A DNA stretch of 64,000 bases from an uncultured Christensenellaceae bacterium (GTDB lineage Bacteria > Bacillota > Clostridia > Christensenellales > Borkfalkiaceae). The stretch spans positions 10,764 through 74,763 of the forward strand of contig CAJUNJ010000007.1 of NCBI GenBank assembly GCA_910587825.1. Reading direction: 5' to 3'. Both the position numbers and the translations under genes were made by a program. Under the pieces are notes generated by a model. That model was not told the origin of the DNA, searched no databases, and saw only the letters and a program-made list of their open reading frames with translations. This document shows, one piece after another, positions 42,112 through 53,143 of this stretch (within the stretch, counting starts at the first letter, position 1; each line of letters opens with the position of its first letter).

Positions 42112-42531
42112 ATGGAAAGAATACCTTCGTTTTCGAAAAACCACGATACCCTCGAAGTAGGTCTGCACGAATGCGGAAAGTCGCACGGAGTGACTACCTG
42201 GGACTTGCGCTTTAAAAAACCGAATGCAGGCGATTACATTTCGCCGAAAGCGTTGCATACGGTAGAACACTTAATAGCCACCATACTGCGCAATTCGGAA
42301 AGCAAGGACGATATAATCTACTTCGGACCTATGGGGTGCAGGACGGGGTTTTATCTGCTTACCGTCAATTTAAATTATGACGAAGTTAAAAAACTTTTAA
42401 AGAAGAGTTTTGCGATTGCCGAAAGCTTTACCGAAATACCCGGCAACAAGCGCGAAGAATGCGGAAATTATCTCGAACACGATTTAAAAGATGCAATTAA
42501 AGAATGCAAAAGGTACGGTGAACTGTTATGA
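42112..42531 (+). CDS. luxS: S-ribosylhomocysteine lyase LuxS
   Basis: The enzyme cleaves S-ribosylhomocysteine to homocysteine and the AI-2 precursor DPD. The start is ATG 42112, giving 139 residues (typical 150-160, so slightly short at the N-terminus). Zinc ligands are in HTVEHL and a C-terminal Cys/His region (EECGNYLEHD); the catalytic Cys is in MGCRTGFY. It overlaps ung by 4 nt. Confidence 0.94.
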   Translation: MERIPSFSKNHDTLEVGLHECGKSHGVTTWDLRFKKPNAGDYISPKALHTVEHLIATILRNSESKDDIIYFGPMGCRTGFYLLTVNLNYDEVKKLLKKSFAIAESFTEIPGNKREECGNYLEHDLKDAIKECKRYGELL

Positions 42532-43193
42532 AGCCTTTGGGCGGCGGCTGGGACGAACTGCTTGAAGGTTTGTTTGCGGACGAAAGATATTTAAAAATAC
42601 GCGAATTTTTGAAATACGAATACACCCACTACGTCGTGTATCCCGATATGTACGATTTGTACAACTGTTTCAGGTTTACCCCGCTTAACAAATTAAAGGC
42701 GGTAATTTTAGGACAGGACCCCTATCACGAACCCAAACAGGCGCACGGTCTGTGTTTTTCGGTTAAAAAAGGGGTCGAGCTTCCCCCCTCGCTGAAAAAC
42801 ATCTTCAAAGAAATGCACGAAGATTTGGGAATTACCCAACCCGACTGCGGAGATTTGACAAAGTGGGCAGAAGAGGGCGTGCTGCTTTTGAACACCACTC
42901 TTTCCGTAAGGGAACATCTTGCAAATTCCCATTCCAAATGCGGCTGGGCGTGGTTTACCGACAGCGTTATAAAGCTTATTTCCGACAGAACGCAAAACAA
43001 CGTGTTTATACTCTGGGGCGGAAATGCAAGAAGCAAAGCGCCGCTTATTGACCAAAGCAAACATCTGATTCTGCAATGCGCGCACCCTTCTCCCCTTTCT
43101 GCATACAACGGCTTTTTCGGCTGTAAACATTTTTCAAAAACCAACGAGTATTTGGTGCAACACGGCAAAAAACCTATTTGTTGGCAATTATAA
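42528..43193 (+). CDS. ung: Uracil-DNA glycosylase (family 1)
   Basis: The 221-residue repair enzyme excises uracil from DNA. The water-activating Asp is in GQDPYHEPKQAHG, the uracil pocket includes LLLNTTLSV, and the Leu-loop is HPSPLSAYNGFFG. Its ATG overlaps the luxS stop, so it is co-translated with luxS. Confidence 0.96.
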   Translation: MKPLGGGWDELLEGLFADERYLKIREFLKYEYTHYVVYPDMYDLYNCFRFTPLNKLKAVILGQDPYHEPKQAHGLCFSVKKGVELPPSLKNIFKEMHEDLGITQPDCGDLTKWAEEGVLLLNTTLSVREHLANSHSKCGWAWFTDSVIKLISDRTQNNVFILWGGNARSKAPLIDQSKHLILQCAHPSPLSAYNGFFGCKHFSKTNEYLVQHGKKPICWQL

Positions 43194-43241
43194 AAATAAA
43201 TTTATTTAAAAGTTTACAAATTTTTAAAACGAGGTTATATA

Positions 43242-44456
43242 ATGAAATATGCAGTAATATTGGGCGACGGAATGTGCGACTGGAAAATAGACGGGCTTGG
43301 CGGCAAAACTTGTCTCGAAGCGGCGGCAACACCTAACTTCGACAAATTTGCGCCCCTTTCGGAAGCCGGACTTTGCAAGACCGTACCCGAAGGTTTCAAA
43401 CCGGGGTCGGACGTGGCGAATATGTCGGTACTCGGCTTCGACCCGAATTTGTTCTATACGGGACGCTCTCCACTCGAAGCAGTATCTATGGGAATTAAGT
43501 TAAAGCCCACGGACGTTACGCTGAGATGCAACTTAGTCACCCTTTCGGACGAAGAACCGTATGAAGAGAAAACTATGCTTGATTACTCCGCGGGGGAAAT
43601 TACCACTGCGGAAGCGCAACAGCTTATAGACAGCCTTAAAGAAAAGTTTGACGGCGAAAAATTCAAACTGTACGCGGGCATATCTTACCGCCATTGCCTT
43701 GTAGCGGACAACGGCGTTACCGGTCATACCCTTACCCCTCCGCACGATATTTCCGACAAAAAAATAACCGACAGGCTTCCGAAAGGTCCCTGCGGGGAAA
43801 TTTACCTTGATATGATGAAAGCAAGTTACGAACTGCTTAAAAACCACCCCGTAAACCTTAAAAGAATTAAGGAAGGCAAAAAACCCGCCAACAGCATATG
43901 GCTGTGGGGCGAAGGTACCAAACCCGCGCTTGCTGATTTCAAGAAAAAACGCGGACTGAAAGGCGGAATTATTTCGGCAGTCGACCTTGTTATGGGCATA
44001 GGTATGCTTGCGGGAATGAAAATTATAGAAGTCGACGGCATTACGGGAAATTACGACACAAATTTCACGGGAAAAGCAAACGCCGCCGCAGACGAGCTTT
44101 TGGGCGGGCTTGACTTTGTATATATCCATATGGAAGCCCCCGACGAGTGCGGACATCACGGCGATTTCAAACACAAAGTATATTCGATAGAACAGGTTGA
44201 CAAAGTTGCGGGAATAGTCGCCGAAAGGCTTGAAAATGCGGGTGAAAAGTTTGCAATGCTTATCTGCCCCGACCACCCCACCCCCTGCGCAATTAAGACG
44301 CACGTGTCCGAACCCGTACCCTATCTTCTGTACACAAACACGAAAAATATATCAAACGGAGCCGTACGCTATACCGAAGCGCAGGCTGCGGCGACGGGCG
44401 AGTACGTACCCGACGGATACAAACTTATTGAAAAACTTTTTGCAATAAAATATTAA
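43242..44456 (+). CDS. apgM: Cofactor-independent phosphoglycerate mutase, ApgM type
   Basis: The 404-residue alkaline-phosphatase-superfamily enzyme interconverts 2- and 3-phosphoglycerate. The N-terminus YAVILGDGMCDWKIDGLGGK and GFKPGSDVANMSVLGFDP contain the metal ligand and phosphoserine; C-terminal ICPDHPTPC and HMEAPDECGHHGD hold the other metal ligands. A GAGG ribosome site precedes the ATG. Confidence 0.94.
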   Translation: MKYAVILGDGMCDWKIDGLGGKTCLEAAATPNFDKFAPLSEAGLCKTVPEGFKPGSDVANMSVLGFDPNLFYTGRSPLEAVSMGIKLKPTDVTLRCNLVTLSDEEPYEEKTMLDYSAGEITTAEAQQLIDSLKEKFDGEKFKLYAGISYRHCLVADNGVTGHTLTPPHDISDKKITDRLPKGPCGEIYLDMMKASYELLKNHPVNLKRIKEGKKPANSIWLWGEGTKPALADFKKKRGLKGGIISAVDLVMGIGMLAGMKIIEVDGITGNYDTNFTGKANAAADELLGGLDFVYIHMEAPDECGHHGDFKHKVYSIEQVDKVAGIVAERLENAGEKFAMLICPDHPTPCAIKTHVSEPVPYLLYTNTKNISNGAVRYTEAQAAATGEYVPDGYKLIEKLFAIKY

Positions 44457-44465
44457 AGACGTTTA

Positions 44466-44496
44466 AATGGCGGCGATTTAAAAAATCGCCGCCATT
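44466..44496. terminator. Bidirectional terminator between apgM and an HTH gene
   Basis: AATGGCGGCGATT (44466-44478) pairs with AATCGCCGCCATT (44484-44496), followed by a run of T. Confidence 0.9.
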
Positions 44497-44515
44497 TGTT
44501 TTTTTTACTCAAAAA

Positions 44516-44758
44516 TTATTCGACTTCTATATCGTCCGAATTAAACATTTCGTCATCTAAAAATTGGCTCACGGTCATATCAAAACCGCGTGCAATTTTA
44601 TAAATAGTAGCAAGAGTTATCCCTTTATTTTTGCCTGTCATAATTCTGTTCATAGCACCGTTGTAAACACAAGACTTTTGTTCGAGTTTATATAATGTCA
44701 TATTTCGTTCGTCTGTTAACTGTTTTATTCTTTTTGCTACGACATCATTCGTATTCAT
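44516..44758 (-). CDS. Small XRE-family HTH regulator
   Basis: I place the start at ATG 44756-44758 (MNTNDVVAKRIKQLTDERNM), five nt after CAGGT. The 80-residue protein is one HTH domain (TLYKLEQKSCVYNGAMNRIM) with an acidic tail SDDIEVE. Divergent from the short hydrophobic ORF at 44915. Two CAGTAT sequences (44831, 44844) lie upstream and may be operators. Confidence 0.85.
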   Translation of the reverse strand: MNTNDVVAKRIKQLTDERNMTLYKLEQKSCVYNGAMNRIMTGKNKGITLATIYKIARGFDMTVSQFLDDEMFNSDDIEVE

Positions 44759-44865
44759 AAATAACCTGCCTATATATAGATTAGGTAAATTATAACCTAA
44801 ACCCATACTTTAAATAACATTTTGAATTAACAGTATATTTTAGCAGTATACAACAGTCTATTTGA

Positions 44866-44894
44866 TTGCATTTTGAATTATCGTGTGCTACAAT
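44866..44894 (+). promoter_or_regulatory. Promoter of a short transcript with ribosome site
   Basis: TTGCAT (44866-44871), 17-nt spacer, TACAAT (44889-44894). AGGAG (44901-44905) and ATG 44915 follow; the frame starts MVVKIKNSFLLGIIIFTLCT and has no stop before the terminator at 44984-45014. Whether a peptide is made is unclear. Nothing else is seen in the 44759-45035 gap. Confidence 0.5.
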
Positions 44895-44983
44895 ATGAGC
44901 AGGAGTTTTTTTACTATGGTTGTTAAAATAAAAAACAGTTTTTTGCTTGGGATAATAATTTTTACGCTGTGTACTTCACACAT

Positions 44984-45014
44984 AAAAAAGCAGTCTTTAC
45001 GGACTGCTTTTTTT
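44984..45014. terminator. Bidirectional terminator
   Basis: AAAAAAGCAGTC (44984-44995) pairs with GACTGCTTTTTTT (45002-45014). It closes the CotF-like operon on the minus strand and the short plus-strand transcript. Confidence 0.88.
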
Positions 45015-45035
45015 TACGTGTGCTTAACAATAAAT

Positions 45036-45329
45036 TTACTTTGCTTTAAGCTGGCTTTTCTGTTTTTTGTATGTGCAGTTTGCCTGGTCAATCATTGCCT
45101 TTTTTGCAGGCTGGGGCTCGTAATACCCGCGGGACTGCATTTGCGTGAATAAGCCGAACTGGTTTTCGGCAACGCCCAAAAGATTGGTGGAAAAGTTTTT
45201 TCTTACCGTTTTTGTACTGCCTTCGAAAAGCGCGACGGTGTAAAGTTCCATAAGCTGTTTTTCGCTTTCAAGCATATCCTGCAAGGTATCTTTTTCGTTA
45301 AGCGTGCAATCCATTTTAGTAATTTTCAT
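45036..45329 (-). CDS. CotF-family spore coat-like protein
   Basis: The 97-residue helical protein has the ferritin-like CotF layout: MLESEKQLMELYTVALFEGS and a C-terminal helix with FGLFTQMQSRGYYEPQPAKK. Such proteins associate with the spore coat or cortex region. It lies 1 nt after a smaller gene of the same kind and ends at a terminator. Confidence 0.8.
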   Translation of the reverse strand: MKITKMDCTLNEKDTLQDMLESEKQLMELYTVALFEGSTKTVRKNFSTNLLGVAENQFGLFTQMQSRGYYEPQPAKKAMIDQANCTYKKQKSQLKAK

Positions 45330-45330
45330 A

Positions 45331-45522
45331 TCAGCATCCTCCTATCAGGTTCAGCAGAGAGTTATATCTCTGTTCGTGTTCGTCCGCAATTCTTTCAAGC
45401 GCGGAAGCAAGGTCGGCGTCCGTAAGGGTTTTGGAATAAGCCCTTGCCTTTTTGCATAAAAGTCCTTCCGCCGTAAGCGCGTCGGAAATTAGTTCAAGTT
45501 CTTTTGACGTAAGTTCTGTCAT
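45331..45522 (-). CDS. Small CotF-like helical protein
   Basis: The 63-residue two-helix protein (TSKELELISDALTAEGLLCK; LASALERIADEHEQRYNSLL) resembles half of a CotF/ferritin-like domain and pairs with the next gene. Strong GGAGGT ribosome site and a TATAAT upstream in the region shared with the divergent epimerase promoter. Confidence 0.72.
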   Translation of the reverse strand: MTELTSKELELISDALTAEGLLCKKARAYSKTLTDADLASALERIADEHEQRYNSLLNLIGGC

Positions 45523-45578
45523 AGTAATTACCTCCGTAAAATTTATTAACTTACCGCCGAAAAATTATACATCGGTAT

Positions 45579-45608
45579 TTGACATGTCATATAAAAATAT
45601 GATAAAAT
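45579..45608 (+). promoter_or_regulatory. Epimerase promoter, probably leaderless
   Basis: TTGACA (45579-45584), 18-nt spacer, TAAAAT (45603-45608), then 6 nt to ATG 45615. It overlaps the promoter region of the divergent CotF-like operon. Confidence 0.7.
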
Positions 45609-45614
45609 GCTGTT

Positions 45615-47183
45615 ATGCCACAGAAAAAAGTTATTGCGCTTACGGGCGTTACCGGCGCTATGGGCGGGGAAGTACTTTCAAGCCTTATGCAGTCGCCCGA
45701 AAATTTAAGCGTCAGATGTATAATTTACGAAGAGGAAAAGAAAATTCCTTCATTCATAAAAAAGATTATAAAAAAGAACAGGGACAGGATATTTTTATTC
45801 CGCGGAACGGTGGCAAGGTACGAAGACTGCCAAAAACTTTTGTCCGGCGCGGACTTTCTTATCCACTGCGCTTCACTTATTCCGCCCAAGTCAGACCATA
45901 ACCCGACGGGGACTTACCTTAGCAATTACTTAGGCACTAAAAACCTTGTTGACGCCGTAATTGAAATGGGCAACTAAATACCCTTTGTGCATATTGCGAC
46001 GGTTGCTATGTACGGACACCGCGCTTACCCGCACGTCTGGGGCAGAGTTGGCGACCCGATAATTTCAAGCGACTACGACTGTTATTCTATGTATAAACTT
46101 AAAGCCGAACGGTATGTCATTGACAGCGGGCTTAAAAAGTTTGTATCGCTGAGACAGACGGCGGTTTTGCACAAGTATATGTTTGCCAACAATTTAAAGG
46201 ACGGACTTATGTTCCATACTTCCTTTAACTGTCCGCTGGAATGGGTGACGGACAAGGACAGCGGCAATCTTTGCGCGAAGATTGTGGAATACGACTGCGC
46301 GAATAAACTTGACGGATTTTGGAACAAAATATATAATATAGGCGGCGGAGAGTCCTGCCGTGTTACAGGCATTGAAACGCTTGACTCCGGTTTTAAACTT
46401 ATGGGGTCGGACACTAAAAAGCTTTTTAAGCCAAACTGGAACATTGCACGCAATTTCCACGGCGTATGGTTTTACGACAGTGACGAACTTGAAAACATAC
46501 TGCACTTCCGCACGCAGACTTATACCGACTATTGGGACGGTATGGCGAAGAAGTATTCTTATTTCAAGCTTGCAAAAATAGTGCCTAAACCGTTGCTTAT
46601 TAAACTTGTATTCAAAAGGCTGTTTAAAAGCACCAACTCCCCCGCTTATTGGGCAAAGCACGGCAAGGAAGGCAGGCTTAAAGCCTTTTTCGGCGGGAGA
46701 GCCAAATACGAAGCCATAGGCGAAAACTGGAACGATTTCCCCCTTTTATGCGAAGGTAAAACCGAGAACGGCGAAGTGGATTACAATGCTTTAAAGGACA
46801 TTTCAAACGCAGACAAATACCTGCTTGACCACGGATACGACGAAAGCAAACCGCTTGAAAGCCTTACTTTTGAAGATTTGCAAAAAGCGGCAACATTCCG
46901 CGGCGGAAAATGCCTTGAAAGCAGTTACGCGGCGGGGGACATTTACAGAAAAATAAAATGGCAGTGCCGCGACGGGCACACCTTTTCGTCTTCGGTCTAT
47001 ACAGTGCTTAAAGGCGGATATTGGTGTCCGCAGTGCTGTGAACCCAAGCCGTGGCGTTACGGCGCGTTGGCAAAGGATATTCCGTTCTACGCGCAGGTGT
47101 ATTTCGACACGCACACAAAGGAAGAAATTGACGACGTTTATCCCCTTTTTGAAAACGAGGATGACTTTATCGAAGAAAAATGA
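45615..47183 (+). pseudogene. NAD-dependent epimerase/dehydratase-like gene with in-frame stop
   Basis: One reading frame (523 codons) is interrupted only by TAA at 45975-45977. Before it: a Rossmann N-terminus (VIALTGVTGAMGGEVLSSL) and NYLGTKNLVDAVIEMGN; after it: IPFVHIATVAMYGHR and the YxxxK-like YSMYKLKAERYV. The two parts make a normal extended SDR when read through, followed by a C-terminal part with a zinc ribbon (WQCRDGHTF ... WCPQCC). The rest is undamaged, so the stop is recent, a sequencing error, or read through. Downstream re-initiation from 45987 is possible. It overlaps the EFR1 gene by 4 nt. Confidence 0.8.
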
Positions 47184-48076
47184 AAGTAGTATTATACGTA
47201 TTTTCCGGAACGGGCAACACGCTTAAAGTTGCTTCGCTTATAAAACAAAATCTTAACGCGGACGTCACAGTCTACCGCATTTCGGCAAAGAGCGGAAAAG
47301 CCCCCTCGCCAGAAGGTTTCGACCTTGTTGGCATAGGCTATCCGATACACGCGTTCAACGCGCCCGAGCCTGTGCTTAAATTCGTAAACTCTCTGCCGAA
47401 AGTGGCATACAGACGCGCGTTCATTTTCAAAACTTCGGGCGAAGGACTGCATCTCAACGACTGTTCGTCGCAGAAGTGCATTAAAATTATGAGCAAAAAG
47501 GGTTACGACGTGACGCTTGAAAGGCACGTTGTAATGCCTTATAATATGATTTACAGACACAGCGACGAAATGGCAAAACAGATGTGGATATACGCCAAAG
47601 CATACGTAAACCTGTTTTGTAAAGAGCTGGAAAGCTTTAAGCGCGAAAACGTAAAACAGCCCCTTTACAAAACCTGGTACGCCCCTATTATGCGCATAGA
47701 ACAGCTGTTTACCCACCCGCACGGCAAACTGTTTAAGGTTGACGCAAACAAGTGCATAAATTGCGGAAAATGCGTTGCTTCGTGTCCCGAAAATAACATT
47801 ACCGTTGAAAACGGAGTATTTAAATTCGGGACGAAATGCGTGCTTTGTATGGGCTGTTCGTTCGGCTGTCCCGCCGACGCTATAAGCGTGGGAATATTCA
47901 AGTTTTGGAAAGTCAACGGCAGTTACCGCCTTGAAGAGCTTGCGCACGACAACAACATACTTTTCCCCGTTGTGCCGGACCGTGCAAGGGGAATTTACCG
48001 CCTCTATAAAAAGTATTACCGCGAAATAGGCGAAAGCCTTGAAAATGCGGGAATAGATATAAACGCCTATATTTAA
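47180..48076 (+). CDS. EFR1 family flavodoxin-ferredoxin protein
   Basis: The 298-residue protein has an N-terminal flavodoxin domain (FSGTGNTLKVASL phosphate loop) and two C-terminal [4Fe-4S] motifs (CINCGKCVASCP, CVLCMGCSFGCP). EFR1 proteins are thought to move electrons in anaerobes. It overlaps the preceding epimerase by 4 nt, so the two may work together in a reductive modification; that is inference. Confidence 0.9.
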   Translation: MKVVLYVFSGTGNTLKVASLIKQNLNADVTVYRISAKSGKAPSPEGFDLVGIGYPIHAFNAPEPVLKFVNSLPKVAYRRAFIFKTSGEGLHLNDCSSQKCIKIMSKKGYDVTLERHVVMPYNMIYRHSDEMAKQMWIYAKAYVNLFCKELESFKRENVKQPLYKTWYAPIMRIEQLFTHPHGKLFKVDANKCINCGKCVASCPENNITVENGVFKFGTKCVLCMGCSFGCPADAISVGIFKFWKVNGSYRLEELAHDNNILFPVVPDRARGIYRLYKKYYREIGESLENAGIDINAYI

Positions 48077-48115
48077 GCGCATTACCGTGCTTTTGCGGGA
48101 ATATATTTAACTGTT

Positions 48116-49027
48116 ATGAAAGTAAAAAACTTTTTTGCCGATATGGCGCGCGGCGCAATCATAGGCGTTGCAATGATTATACCGGGCGTAAGCGGCGGTA
48201 CGCTTGCGGTGCTTATGAACGTTTACGATAAACTGATTAACGCTATAAGCAACCTCAGAAAGGACTTTAAAAACAGCTTTATGTTTTTACTGCCCGTACT
48301 GCTTGGCGCGGGACTTGCGCTTATAGCGGCTTACTTCCCGCTTAAATACGCCCTAAAATATGCGCCCCTGCCCACCGTGCTCTTATTCGCCGGGCTGATG
48401 GCGGGTTCCTGCCCTATGCTAATTAAGGACGGAATTAAAAAGGGCTTTACAAAGCTGAATTTAATTTCACTGCTTTTGCCTTTGGCAGTCGTAATAGGTA
48501 TTTGCTTTATTCCCGGAATGGGCGATGCCGACCTTTCGTCCGATATGCCTGTTTGGGGATACTTCGTGCTGATACTTATCGGCGCGGTGGCAAGTTGCGC
48601 ACTTGTCGTACCGGGCGTAAGCGGTTCTATGCTTCTTCTTATATTCGGATACTACAATGCCGTTTTCGACACTATTTCTGCATTAAAAACGGACTTAGGG
48701 CATTCCCTGCTTGTGCTTGCGCTTTTCGCTTTGGGAATTATAATCGGATTTTTCAGTATTGCAAAAATTATGAAGCTGCTGCTTAACAAATTTCCCCGCG
48801 GGACGAATTGGGCTATTATCGGCTTCGTACTCGGCTCTATTCCGGCGATTATGATTACGTTTAATTCAAACTTCCCCGAATTCAAACCCGATGCCGTCAA
48901 CATTACCGTAGGCGTAATTCTCGGAATAGCGGGTATGATTGCAAGCTTTGCGCTTACTTCGTACGTAGAAGCCAAAAACGCAAAAAAACAGGCGGAAGAA
49001 ATCCCGCCCAAAATTACAGAAGACTAA
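48116..49027 (+). CDS. DUF368 membrane protein (PopT-like undecaprenyl-phosphate flippase family)
   Basis: The 303-residue protein has about eight spans with the inverted repeat signature MIIPGVSGGTLAVLMN and VVPGVSGSMLLLIFGYYNA. Members of DUF368 are reported to recycle undecaprenyl phosphate across the membrane. A TATATT hexamer lies 8 nt before ATG and no ribosome site is seen, so it may be leaderless, although the -35 is weak. Confidence 0.88.
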   Translation: MKVKNFFADMARGAIIGVAMIIPGVSGGTLAVLMNVYDKLINAISNLRKDFKNSFMFLLPVLLGAGLALIAAYFPLKYALKYAPLPTVLLFAGLMAGSCPMLIKDGIKKGFTKLNLISLLLPLAVVIGICFIPGMGDADLSSDMPVWGYFVLILIGAVASCALVVPGVSGSMLLLIFGYYNAVFDTISALKTDLGHSLLVLALFALGIIIGFFSIAKIMKLLLNKFPRGTNWAIIGFVLGSIPAIMITFNSNFPEFKPDAVNITVGVILGIAGMIASFALTSYVEAKNAKKQAEEIPPKITED

Positions 49028-49040
49028 TTCCCGTAAACGA

Positions 49041-49070
49041 AACCGCTTCCGACTGCTGTCGGAAGCGGTT
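49041..49070. terminator. Terminator after the DUF368 gene
   Basis: AACCGCTTCCGAC (49041-49053) pairs with GTCGGAAGCGGTT (49058-49070), T-rich after; shared with the convergent small gene. Confidence 0.9.
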
Positions 49071-49081
49071 ATTTATTGTTT

Positions 49082-49420
49082 TTATCTGCCCGCCGAAAGA
49101 AGCGTAACAATTTTATCACAGCAACTTATCATAGCTTCAAGACACTCGTCGAGATTGCGGCTGGCTTCACTTGTCATAGAATGTCTTTTCAACGCGTCAT
49201 TGACGGTAGCCGCGGCGAAATTGAAAGATTTGTAAAGGTTTTTAAGAAAATATTCTACGGACTTGAAATTTGCACGCGAGCTTAAATGAAAAGCGTAAAC
49301 GCTCTGCAAATCGGCGTTCGCCTGTTTGAAATTAAGCGGCGTGCGTTCGCCTTCGATAATCAGAATATCTTCTCTGAACCGACGGACAAGTTCCGTCATT
49401 TTTTTGTTTTCATTTTCCAT
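49082..49420 (-). CDS. Hypothetical helical protein downstream of rpoC
   Basis: I place the start at ATG 49418-49420 behind GGGTGAT. The 112-residue, largely helical cytoplasmic protein (MENENKKMTELVRRFREDIL ... SSRANFKSVEYFLKNLYKSF) has no recognised family. It is 58 nt downstream of rpoC in the same direction with no clear terminator between, so it may be cotranscribed with rpoBC. Confidence 0.65.
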   Translation of the reverse strand: MENENKKMTELVRRFREDILIIEGERTPLNFKQANADLQSVYAFHLSSRANFKSVEYFLKNLYKSFNFAAATVNDALKRHSMTSEASRNLDECLEAMISCCDKIVTLLSAGR

Positions 49421-49478
49421 ACGATCACCCGCTGAGCGCAAGGCGCACGCCGTGCGCCTTACGGTCTGGAATTTGAAA

Positions 49479-53129
<3,651 letters not shown>

Positions 53130-53143
53130 TTTTTAACCTCCCT

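Noticed and set aside
42112..42531. LuxS as a degraded copy because it is short
   Set aside because: The catalytic Cys, HxxEH-like zinc site and C-terminus are intact; only the N-terminus is slightly shorter.
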